From assembly GCA_002422745.1 (NCBI GenBank), contig DITH01000091.1, positions 20,790 to 27,773 on the forward strand: a DNA stretch of 6,984 nt, read 5' to 3'. The stretch's first letter is position 1. The number at the start of each line of letters is the position of its first letter. The position numbers were made by a program, and so were the translations under genes. This document shows positions 1 through 6,961 of the stretch, piece by piece. A model generated the notes under the pieces. It searched no databases. It was not told the DNA's origin and was given only the letters and a program-made list of their open reading frames with translations. This DNA comes from Alphaproteobacteria bacterium UBA6189. GTDB taxonomy: Bacteria > Pseudomonadota > Alphaproteobacteria > Rickettsiales > UBA3002.

Positions 1-1618
1 CACCCCCGGCGTAAAACCGTAAATCGGCCGGAATATTATCGGTGCTTGCTCCGGCAATCGAGCCCAGCGCACCGCGCACCGCGAGCACGGGATCGGTTTT
101 ACTCTCGGCCAGTTGAACATAGGTGCTGCCGGTGAGGAGCGTTTTCTGGAAATTGCCGCCGCTGCCCAGCAGGTCGGTATAGGGCGCGGTATCGAGTTTA
201 GCGCTAATGCCCTCATGCGAGTCGAGCACATCGTCGCGGCTATCGAACGCCACATAGGCGGGCACCGAAAGCAGCCCGTAAATCTCGTCGCCATTCAAGC
301 GATCTTCCACCTGCGAAAGCCTGTAGCCAAGTCCGGCCCCGGCGCGCCAGTGATCGTTCAACTGGCGATCGACCAGTGCAGTGAGGTTAAGGTTATCAGA
401 GGTGTAGGCATCCGGCTCTTCATGGGCGAGCGAGGCGGAAAGTTTAAGCGATTGGTCGCTGCGGAAGAAATACGGCTCGGTATAATTTCCCTCCAGCCCG
501 TAGGTGATGGCCGACGCCACGGCCTTGGTATCGAGTTTTTCGCCGCCACCGAAAAAGTTGCGGTGCTCCCAGCCTGCACTGATGCCCGGTCCTTCATCCG
601 TCATATAACTGATGCCCGCTTTGATGGTGCGGTGATGCCGCTCTTCCACGGTTACGGTCACCGGCACCTGTCCCTTTGCATCCGGTGTCTCTGCTGCTTC
701 GACCGTGCTGGTGGCGAACAGGCCGCTTTTAATCAGTGCGCCTTGTGCGTCCTCGAGCTTTTGCAGGTGAAAACACTCGCCTTGCTCCCACGGCATGAGG
801 CGGCGGATGGCGCGATCCTGTACCGAACGGTTGCCTAGAATTTCCGTTGCGCCGAAATCGGCCGTGGGCCCGGTCGCGGTTTCAAAGAACAAATGGGCAT
901 TATGGGTCGCAGGCTCCAGCCGCAAGGCCGGTGTTACCTCTACCATACGCAAGCAATTGCGGTCGGAGATGGCGTTTCGCACCGTGTGCGCACCCTCGTT
1001 AATCACGCCAGCCCGGGCAGGCTTGCCCAGTGCCGACTTGATCTCCGCCAGATCCGGCAGGGCCAGTTCCACCGGCGGATCATTCGTCATTTCCAGTGTT
1101 TCGCTGACGACACGGTAGGGCGTGCCCGGCACGATATGGTAAACAACCGCGACCGGGTCGGCCTGCGTGTCGATCGCCAGGCGGAGGGTGGCATCGTAAT
1201 AGCCGCGCGCATGCAAGGCTTTCAGCAGGGGCTCGCGATCGTCCTGCGCTTGTTTTTTCAAACTGGCCAGGCTGAGTGGTACATCGGTTTTCGGCTCGTC
1301 GGATAACCATTCGGTGAGGAAGGCGAGCGGATCTTCTTTCTCCTGAAGGCTGCTGACGTCGCCCAGCCAATCGCGCAGCGCGTCATCCGCTACACCCTCG
1401 AACACAACCGTATAGGCAATCGGCTCGTCCGTTGCTACAGAAGGCACAGCGGGCGGTGGTGTTTCCGTTTGCGCCTGCGCCGCGCACGGCAACAGGGCGG
1501 TCAGCAGCACTGCCAGCTTCCATCCCCAATGCTTCCGATGGGCGCGCGTACGAACGGTATTCCCCCTTGCTCCGATGTTCCAGTAAACTAACTGAACGAA
1601 GGCACAATCAAGAGTCAA
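1..1618 (-). CDS. tamA: TamA-like Omp85 outer-membrane assembly protein (C-terminus cut by window edge)
   Basis: Outer-membrane member of the Omp85/BamA superfamily; TamA works with TamB to insert autotransporters and other outer-membrane proteins. The frame is open from a TTG at 1618 to the left edge (539 residues visible, C-terminus missing). Numbering from that TTG: a signal peptide ends near A49 (AQA before QT), POTRA-like repeats span about 69-328 (GYYDA at 139-143, FGATEILGN from 255), and the barrel starts near 330. NFFGGGE (354-360), FDSRDD (458-463) and IPADLRFYAGG (529-539) are typical surface-antigen/TamA motifs. The missing part should hold the RGY motif and last strands. Start is unresolved: TTG 1618 lacks a ribosome site, GTG 1510 falls inside the signal peptide, and the best-placed codon after the AAGGGGG is a GTT at 1555. 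C222 and C282 are the only cysteines after the signal peptide. BamA is the alternative, but three POTRAs and these motifs favour TamA. Confidence 0.87.
   Translation of the reverse strand, partial: MTLDCAFVQLVYWNIGARGNTVRTRAHRKHWGWKLAVLLTALLPCAAQAQTETPPPAVPSVATDEPIAYTVVFEGVADDALRDWLGDVSSLQEKEDPLAFLTEWLSDEPKTDVPLSLASLKKQAQDDREPLLKALHARGYYDATLRLAIDTQADPVAVVYHIVPGTPYRVVSETLEMTNDPPVELALPDLAEIKSALGKPARAGVINEGAHTVRNAISDRNCLRMVEVTPALRLEPATHNAHLFFETATGPTADFGATEILGNRSVQDRAIRRLMPWEQGECFHLQKLEDAQGALIKSGLFATSTVEAAETPDAKGQVPVTVTVEERHHRTIKAGISYMTDEGPGISAGWEHRNFFGGGEKLDTKAVASAITYGLEGNYTEPYFFRSDQSLKLSASLAHEEPDAYTSDNLNLTALVDRQLNDHWRAGAGLGYRLSQVEDRLNGDEIYGLLSVPAYVAFDSRDDVLDSHEGISAKLDTAPYTDLLGSGGNFQKTLLTGSTYVQLAESKTDPVLAVRGALGSIAGASTDNIPADLRFYAGG
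1562..1568 (-). promoter_or_regulatory. Strong Shine-Dalgarno-like AAGGGGG upstream of tamA
   Basis: On the minus strand AAGGGGG lies six bases before an in-frame GTT (1555-1553). The codons that follow encode RTRAHRKHWGWK and then a hydrophobic stretch ending AAQA, a textbook signal peptide with a basic N-region. This suggests that translation starts about here and that the start codon is non-canonical, mutated, or misread from GTG. Confidence 0.45.
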
Positions 1619-1637
1619 GCGGGCTTAAAGTGAAGTG

Positions 1638-3104
1638 TTACGCATTCATGCCGGCTGTAGGGATCAATTCATGAAGCAATGCGGTCAGCTTATCTTGTGA
1701 TGTACCATCGGTGTTACCCCACTGATGCCGGTTTTGCTGCTGAATGCGCCGCCATTTCGCGTAATATTCGGGATCCGCACATAAGGACATGGCGGCTTGC
1801 TCATACTCCGATTTAGTCTTCACATTGATGATGTTTTCGGTTTCCAGATGCGCAAAGTCATCCATCGCATAGACATCGTAGTTAATCGCCGGAATGCCAC
1901 AAAGATTAGCCCATTTTATGGTTACAGACACGAATGAGACATAGACATTGCTTAAAGGGACAAGCTCAATCGTTGCTTTCCGGGCAATGCGCACCCGTTC
2001 GTGCGGCACTTCGTACGTGTGCAAGGGCGACCGTGGATGCGGACATATGACCACGTTCCAGTTTCCTGCGTTGTGGAAAGGCGACAGCACGAAGGAAATG
2101 AGCGCATGAAAAGAAGAAAACTCTGAGCGCTCGATCCCGAAATCGTATTCTGGGGGCAAGGCAATGAGAGCGAGCGGGTAAGCGCTGTCTAAATCGTATT
2201 CATCGCAGAAAGTCTGATAAAGCGACGGCTTATCCCTTAGCCGCGTTGCCAAAACATCCTGCTCCGGCAGGCCGACGTAACGCAGCTGCTCCTCGGGAAA
2301 GGCCATCTTCCGGTAATGGTCGAGGGCCATGGCACTATCGACCAGCAGCACATCGGCGGAAGAGTAATCCTGTTTCCAGGGTTCGGCGTAGCGATAACCA
2401 AGGCAACGTGCCGTCACGAACATCATAGGGTCGGCGCGCATGAGGATGTTGTCGCCCAGCGAATGAAACCATTGTGGGAAAACTGGCTGCAAAATATTAC
2501 GGTCAAACCAGTTGGCCCGGCTTCTAAGCATGCGGACTTCAAAAAATTTAAGAATCGATTCCGTGGTACAGAAAGTGAATGGATTCACGATGGTTTTAAT
2601 ACCGCGCTTCTTTGCGCATCCGAGATAGATCTCGGACATATGTTCGACATCAGCTTGGTTAAGCACTAAAATATCTGGCCTGTGACGAGCCAATAGGCGC
2701 TGAAACAATAAAGCCCGCATCCAGTGGCGGAACAGCCCAAGGGGAAATAGGTATTTCAGAAACTGGATTAACATGTACCGCTTCACGTGCTTCAACGGCA
2801 TAGGAGTTACTTGGCACAAGGCGTAAACCAGGCGTTGAGAAAGGGATTTTTTCTGCCTACTCTCCGCTTCGGAAAAAGATGCGGCACTGCGATACAAATT
2901 TAACTTCCGTAGGAACGAAGAGAGAATAATATCGCCCGTGTAAGTTTCGGGAATTTCGCGACGCAATGCATCGAGGAGGGTGTCATCGATGAAATATAGA
3001 TGGATCGTGAATTCGGAGGCAACCGCCCGCGCAAGGGAAAGCGACGCACGGTAATGGATGATATCATGAATTACAAAAGCGACGCAGGGTTTTTGAACAG
3101 TCAT
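1638..3104 (-). CDS. Putative GT-B-fold surface-polysaccharide biosynthesis protein (function not assigned)
   Basis: A 488-residue soluble protein that I do not recognise with certainty. The N-terminus (VAFVIHDIIHYRASLSLARAV, first 27 residues or so) looks like a Rossmann-type strand-loop-helix. The C-terminal half has VVICPHPRSP (351-360), then VPLSNVYVSF (382-391), a helix with KWANLCGIPAINYDVY (397-412). This order (strand plus HPR, then a site signalling a surface position, then 'gene-for-giP.i.y') resembles GT-B glycosyltransferases and capsule or LPS sugar-transfer proteins. No transmembrane helix is clear; basic and aromatic patches at 105-140 could bind membrane. It lies downstream of wzm-wzt on the same strand, which fits a role in making or finishing the exported glycan. 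No good Shine-Dalgarno precedes the ATG. The gene is visibly more A/T-rich than tamA, as is common for glycan-cluster genes gained by transfer. Other possibilities are a polymer-modifying transferase or an epimerase-like protein. Confidence 0.5.
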   Translation of the reverse strand: MTVQKPCVAFVIHDIIHYRASLSLARAVASEFTIHLYFIDDTLLDALRREIPETYTGDIILSSFLRKLNLYRSAASFSEAESRQKKSLSQRLVYALCQVTPMPLKHVKRYMLIQFLKYLFPLGLFRHWMRALLFQRLLARHRPDILVLNQADVEHMSEIYLGCAKKRGIKTIVNPFTFCTTESILKFFEVRMLRSRANWFDRNILQPVFPQWFHSLGDNILMRADPMMFVTARCLGYRYAEPWKQDYSSADVLLVDSAMALDHYRKMAFPEEQLRYVGLPEQDVLATRLRDKPSLYQTFCDEYDLDSAYPLALIALPPEYDFGIERSEFSSFHALISFVLSPFHNAGNWNVVICPHPRSPLHTYEVPHERVRIARKATIELVPLSNVYVSFVSVTIKWANLCGIPAINYDVYAMDDFAHLETENIINVKTKSEYEQAAMSLCADPEYYAKWRRIQQQNRHQWGNTDGTSQDKLTALLHELIPTAGMNA

Positions 3105-3221
3105 ACGGGTGCGGGATAAGGTTGAATTTTATTAGCCACGTCTTAATGCGCAGAAGGGAAAACACAATATGAAACGATCATTCGATACCATCTCTCGATG
3201 GGCGGATATGCATGCTCTCGA

Positions 3222-4514
3222 TCAACATGCGGGCTTCATGCCAGAGGCAGGATGTGCTTCCCACGTGCAATCCTGGTACACAAGGCTTTGGCTATAACAG
3301 GAAAGCTTTTTGCCAAAATAGTCGCCTTTTTGTACGACGAACGACGTGGCGTGCCGCACGCCATCTGAATGGTCGCCTTTCGCGCGCATGCGAACGGAGA
3401 GGGAATAAACGCCCGGCGTAAAGGGCCAACGCGGAATCCGGCAGGTGATCTGCCCTTCGCCCGAAATGGCGTCGAATTTGCAACCCATCCATTCAGTGTC
3501 GAATTCCACCATGCTGCGGCCGCCGCCATCCATGACACCCAGCCAGACATTCGCCTCTTCAAACTTTGAAACGCCAGTGCTGCGGTAAGAAAGGGTGACT
3601 TCCGCTTCCTCGCCCAGGAGAATGACGTTGTTTTCGCGACTGCCGGGGCTGGTAAGAACCAGACGGTTGATATGCAAGTCGCCGGTTTGCTGACGGTCGG
3701 TACGGGCAGCCAGGTTTTCCATACCGTCATTTCCCACGGCGTAATCGAGGTATGCCTGAATGACTTCGCGTGGCTTGCCGATACATTTCACTTCACCGCG
3801 GTTGAGCCACATGACGCGATCGCAGAGGCCTGCGACGGAATCCATGTTGTGGCTGACGAATAAAATGGTGCGGCCGGAATTGCGAATATACTCCATACGG
3901 TCCATGCATTTTTTCTGGAAGTCTGCGTCACCTACTGCCAGTACTTCATCGATAATCATGATGTCGGGCTCGAGATGTGACGCCACGGCAAAACCCAGCC
4001 GTACCGACATGCCGCTGGAGAGACGCTTAATGGGGGTATGAATGAATTTCTCGATCCCAGCGAAAGCGATGATCTCATCGAGTTTTGCATCAATTTCCTT
4101 ACGGCTCATGCCGAGAATACAGCCGTTAAGGTAAATATTGTCGTAGCCGCTTAACTCGCCGTTGAAACCGGTGCCAACTTCTAGCAGTGAAGCAACGCGT
4201 CCAAGCGTAACCGCCGTGCCTTCCGTCGGGAAGGTAATGCGCGAGAGAAGCTTCAAGAGAGTGGATTTACCGGACCCGTTATGGCCGATAATGCCGAACA
4301 CTTCCCCGCGTTTTACATCGAACGAAATATTGCGGGTTGCCCAGACATAGGGCGCTTCGGGCTTTTGTTCCGCCTTACGCGACGCAAGAAACCGCATAGA
4401 ATTCTTGGTAGTGCGAAGTAACGCCTGTGTAGTTTTGTCGAGCGAGGCGGTTTCCCCGAGCTGGTAGCGCTTTCCGAGGCCGCGGACTTCGATCACTGTG
4501 TCGTGGGTAGTCAT
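3222..4514 (-). CDS. wzt: Wzt-type ABC transporter ATPase with C-terminal O-antigen-binding domain
   Basis: Cytosolic ATPase of an ABC exporter that flips lipid-linked O-antigen or capsule across the inner membrane. The nucleotide-binding domain covers about residues 1-255: Walker A GHNGSGKST (77-85), the Wzt-typical VASLLEVGTGF (107-117), signature LSSGM (165-169), Walker B IMIIDE with catalytic E190, D-loop VGDADF, and switch H222 in SHNM. All catalytic residues are present. Residues about 270-410 match the Wzt C-terminal beta-sandwich, which in E. coli O9a-type systems recognises the modified non-reducing end of the finished glycan. The domain's presence suggests that polymer length is set by a terminal modification before export. 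The ATG shares its A with the last base of the wzm stop (TAATG), so the two are probably translationally coupled. The stop is TGA at 3224-3222. Confidence 0.92.
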   Translation of the reverse strand: MTTHDTVIEVRGLGKRYQLGETASLDKTTQALLRTTKNSMRFLASRKAEQKPEAPYVWATRNISFDVKRGEVFGIIGHNGSGKSTLLKLLSRITFPTEGTAVTLGRVASLLEVGTGFNGELSGYDNIYLNGCILGMSRKEIDAKLDEIIAFAGIEKFIHTPIKRLSSGMSVRLGFAVASHLEPDIMIIDEVLAVGDADFQKKCMDRMEYIRNSGRTILFVSHNMDSVAGLCDRVMWLNRGEVKCIGKPREVIQAYLDYAVGNDGMENLAARTDRQQTGDLHINRLVLTSPGSRENNVILLGEEAEVTLSYRSTGVSKFEEANVWLGVMDGGGRSMVEFDTEWMGCKFDAISGEGQITCRIPRWPFTPGVYSLSVRMRAKGDHSDGVRHATSFVVQKGDYFGKKLSCYSQSLVYQDCTWEAHPASGMKPAC

Positions 4515-5347
4515 TAGAAGCGGTCCGCCGTGGTTTGGGCAAGGCGATTGAAGACCAGTAAGCCGGGAAGCAGTACCAGCAATGTAATCGCGGCCGAGGT
4601 AAACAGGTACAGCGTTTCCGGCAGCGGCTGACCGAGAATACTTGCCCGGAAGCCCTCGATAATCACCGAAAGAGGGTTAAGCCAATACAGGAATCGATAC
4701 TGCTCTGGCACCATATCAGCAGGATAGACGACGGGGGTTGCATACAATAATACCTGAAGCAGCATGGGAACGATCATGCTGATATCGCGGTACGTAACGT
4801 TGATGACCGATAGCCACAGGCCGCAGGCAAGCGCAAGGACAGTTCCCAACGCAAAAAAATAGAAGCTGGCAAAAAAAGCGAGCGGGGGCATATGCCCGAA
4901 ATAGATAAGCATGGCCACAAGGAGCAGGGAGCCGATGGCAAAGTTTAACATGCCGGGGCCCACCGATACTAGAATGATGATCAGCCGGGGCACGTAGACT
5001 TTGGAGAGGATATGGCTGCCGCGTATCATACTGTGTGTCGTTTCGTTTATCAGGAACTGAAAATATTGCCAGGGCAGCAGGGCGGCGAGCGAGAAGAGAG
5101 GGTAGGGAATATCGCCCGTGTCGATCTTTGCGAGGCCACTGAAGATGAAAGTGAATACAACGACACTGACGATCGGGTTGATAAGCGCCCAGAGAATGCC
5201 GATTGTCGTTTGGCGGTACTTAGACTTAATCGAATAGAGCATCATGAGCAGTAAAAGCTCGCGCTCACGCCACACTTCCATCAGGCTGGGGAACTGGAGT
5301 TTTTTTTGAGGAACAATTTCGGTGCGGATGCTCGATGCGGTGCTCAT
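4514..5347 (-). CDS. wzm: Wzm-type ABC-2 polysaccharide exporter permease
   Basis: Inner-membrane permease that, as a dimer with Wzt, moves undecaprenyl-linked O-antigen or a related polysaccharide to the periplasm. Its 277 residues are normal for Wzm/KpsM/TagG proteins. A cytosolic amphipathic N-terminus is followed by KSKYRQTTIGILWALINP (41-58), a family hallmark, and about six membrane spans (roughly 50-70, 82-101, 122-150, 155-180, 190-209, 247-266). NVTYRDI (183-189) and YPADMVPEQYRFLYWLNPL (208-226) are also classic ABC-2 motifs. It is the first gene of the minus-strand group. ATG 5347 is the only ATG in frame here, but it lacks a close ribosome site: a GGGAG lies about 15 bases upstream, and a promoter-like pair suggests a leaderless message. 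Teichoic-acid or capsule permeases look alike; the Wzt C-terminal domain in the next gene favours O-antigen type. Confidence 0.92.
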   Translation of the reverse strand: MSTASSIRTEIVPQKKLQFPSLMEVWRERELLLLMMLYSIKSKYRQTTIGILWALINPIVSVVVFTFIFSGLAKIDTGDIPYPLFSLAALLPWQYFQFLINETTHSMIRGSHILSKVYVPRLIIILVSVGPGMLNFAIGSLLLVAMLIYFGHMPPLAFFASFYFFALGTVLALACGLWLSVINVTYRDISMIVPMLLQVLLYATPVVYPADMVPEQYRFLYWLNPLSVIIEGFRASILGQPLPETLYLFTSAAITLLVLLPGLLVFNRLAQTTADRF

Positions 5348-5353
5348 GCATGC

Positions 5354-5383
5354 GATATAGCGCTCCCGGCGGAGTTTTGTCTA
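5354..5383 (-). promoter_or_regulatory. Candidate sigma-70-like promoter of the wzm gene group
   Basis: On the minus strand TAGACA (5383-5378, five of six to TTGACA) is followed after 18 bases by TATATC (5359-5354, four of six to TATAAT). Six bases then separate it from the wzm ATG, so the expected transcript start falls at or next to the start codon. It is a match by eye only, and such pairs occur by chance. Confidence 0.3.
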
Positions 5384-5541
5384 GCGGGTTTTCAAGGGAG
5401 GCGCGAATGCGGAGTCGTAGCAAAAATCAGCCAGCGTTAGGGGGTTGCCTACGGTTGTTCGCAGGACGAAATGTTAGCGATGCAACGAGCAGGAGCCAAG
5501 AAATCCCAGAAAGCGGTTGCTATCGTACTCGCATCAATAAT

Positions 5542-5557
5542 AGCATGATTTCATGCT
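5542..5557. repeat. Perfect 7-bp inverted repeat across the symporter start codon
   Basis: AGCATGA, a TT spacer and TCATGCT form a perfect palindrome. The ATG of the symporter (5553-5555) lies in the right arm. In RNA it could form a 6-bp stem with an ATTT loop hiding the start codon; in DNA it could be an operator half-site pair. Function is inferred only. Confidence 0.5.
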
Positions 5558-6869
5558 TAACATTCTTCTGGCTAAGATCATCAACGGGTTAAGATCAACC
5601 ACGCGGCGGCTTAGGCTTACGCTGTATCTTTTGCGCAAAAGATATTCCAAAATCCTTGGGTATTTCCACGCCCGCTTCACGCTGGGGCGGCTCATCCTGC
5701 TGGCATTGCTCATGGTGGGGTTCTTCTACTATTTTGATATCGGAATTTCGAATGCAACGCTGTCGTTTTTGCAGCATGATCTGTTTTTCACCCCGCTCAA
5801 TTTGGTGATCCCGGTGCTGCTGGCAACGGCCATGTTTGCCGTGCCCCAACGCATCCCGATTGAAACGCTGGCAACCGTCGGTGTCTCCGTCATCACGACG
5901 TACCTGGCGACCACGCTGTTTTCATCCTCACTCGGTTACGGCTCCGTGAAGCTGTTCGGTACGTCCCAATATTTGGTGCCGCTGTTATCCACCGATATAA
6001 AAGCGGAAATGAAAGAATTCGAAACCGACTTCACGCTGCTTTACATCATAGCTTTCTCGCTCCTGCTTTCCGTTTTTGTTGCCTACCTGCTGAGGAAGCG
6101 CCACGACCTTAGCAGAAAAGTTGCCTATCTTTCTCTCTTCGCCGAAAAGCTCTCCTATTTTGTGCTGAATCTCATTCTATGGCTCATGCCATTTGCCGTT
6201 TTTGCCAGCATCCTTGGCGCGTTGCGCGCGCATGGTATCGATAAAATGACCAGCCTTGGATGGTTTGTTTTTTACGTGAACCTGCCGCAGCTTTTCTATT
6301 TGCTGGTGATCATGCTGGTTATTAAGTTTGCCACGGGGGTGAGTTTTCCATTCGTCGTCGCGGCGATTAAAAATCTGGCCAGAATTGCAATTCCCAGCGG
6401 CTCCAGTGCCGCGACCATCCTGACCAATGTGGAGACGGCGCGAACATTTCCGATTTTACCAAAATACAAGAACAAGGGATTCATCGCCTCCCTGCTTCCA
6501 TTCGGGGCCACAGTCAATATGGATGGCACAGCATTGTACATTACGATCATGTGCAAGATCGCGGCGGATATCCAGGGGCTTGATATTGGCTATTGGGATA
6601 TCATCCCGTACGTGATTGCCTACTCTTGCGCGGCGGCAGCGGTGCCGAGCGCCTCTATTATTTTAATTACGGCTATCTATACCCTCATCGGGATCGGCCC
6701 CGACCTGACCCTGCAAATACTCGGCCTGATGATTGCCGTCGACTGGATCAACGACCGCGTTCGCACACAAATCAATGTGTCCGGCGACCTGTTGGCCATT
6801 CTGCTGTCCCTGAATGATCGCTCACCCCTCCAATTGCTGGTGAAGCTTGGCAGGAAATCAAAACTCTAG
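5553..6869 (+). CDS. Dicarboxylate/amino acid:cation symporter (DAACS/SLC1 family)
   Basis: Inner-membrane carrier that takes up dicarboxylates or acidic/neutral amino acids with sodium or protons. Its 438 residues are near the family norm. TM spans lie at about 43-62, 80-98, 105-127, 160-180, 200-224 and 236-260, then HP1, TM7, HP2 and TM8. Functional signatures: SGSSAATI in HP1 (282-289), NMDGT in TM7 (322-326, cation site), and VDWINDRVRTQINVSGD in TM8. By alignment to Glt-Ph, D397, D401, R404, T405, N408 and D412 match the substrate and sodium ligands. HP2 reads AVPSAS (363-368) where Glt-Ph has VPGAG. The TM8 stretch looks more like eukaryotic EAATs (VDWLLDRMRT) than GltP. The N-terminus has an unusual basic stretch (R14-R46) before TM1. 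Start ATG 5553 has no clear Shine-Dalgarno; no better in-frame start exists. Substrate cannot be fixed from sequence. Confidence 0.9.
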   Translation: MLNILLAKIINGLRSTTRRLRLTLYLLRKRYSKILGYFHARFTLGRLILLALLMVGFFYYFDIGISNATLSFLQHDLFFTPLNLVIPVLLATAMFAVPQRIPIETLATVGVSVITTYLATTLFSSSLGYGSVKLFGTSQYLVPLLSTDIKAEMKEFETDFTLLYIIAFSLLLSVFVAYLLRKRHDLSRKVAYLSLFAEKLSYFVLNLILWLMPFAVFASILGALRAHGIDKMTSLGWFVFYVNLPQLFYLLVIMLVIKFATGVSFPFVVAAIKNLARIAIPSGSSAATILTNVETARTFPILPKYKNKGFIASLLPFGATVNMDGTALYITIMCKIAADIQGLDIGYWDIIPYVIAYSCAAAAVPSASIILITAIYTLIGIGPDLTLQILGLMIAVDWINDRVRTQINVSGDLLAILLSLNDRSPLQLLVKLGRKSKL

Positions 6870-6885
6870 GTTTATCGAGGGGTGA
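6822..6885. repeat. 9-bp perfect inverted repeat flanking the symporter stop codon
   Basis: TCACCCCTC (6822-6830, inside the gene) is exactly complementary to GAGGGGTGA (6877-6885, after the TAG at 6867-6869), with a 46-base loop. It could fold at the 3' end of the mRNA. There is no U-tract behind it, so it is not a standard intrinsic terminator. Confidence 0.4.
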
Positions 6886-6961
6886 TGAATGTTGGAATTG
6901 TGGCGGAAGCCGTGACTATTTCCGGTTCTCTCGGCAAGCCAATGTTCGAACTCGAAAATGT
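6870..6961. other. Short intergenic stretch between the symporter and a convergent tRNA
   Basis: The region lies between converging transcription units. It holds a GAGGGG-like site before ATG 6885 and a TTCGAA palindrome at 6945-6950. An open frame from ATG 6885 runs to the window edge, but it crosses the tRNA on the other strand and has no recognisable protein features. No convincing terminator for either unit was seen. Confidence 0.4.

Noticed and set aside
113..838. A 241-codon open frame on the plus strand
   Set aside because: It lies opposite the TamA frame, which has clear family motifs throughout; the plus-strand translation shows no family features.
893..1306. Plus-strand open frames opposite the POTRA region
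   Set aside because: Shadows of tamA with no motifs; they result from its G/C-rich codons.
3188..3201. CCATC-TCTC-GATGG hairpin behind wzt
   Set aside because: Only five pairs and no T-run on either strand, too weak for an intrinsic terminator.
5416..5453. Imperfect inverted repeat CGTAGCAA / TTGCCTACG
   Set aside because: It has a bulge and a loop of about 21 bases, and nothing ties it to regulation.
5517..5543. TTGCTA and AATAAT as a promoter for the symporter
   Set aside because: The spacing is about 13 bases, too short for a sigma-70 promoter, and no better pair was found.
5335..5592. An 85-codon plus-strand frame in the divergent gap
   Set aside because: It overlaps the starts of both flanking genes and has no protein features.
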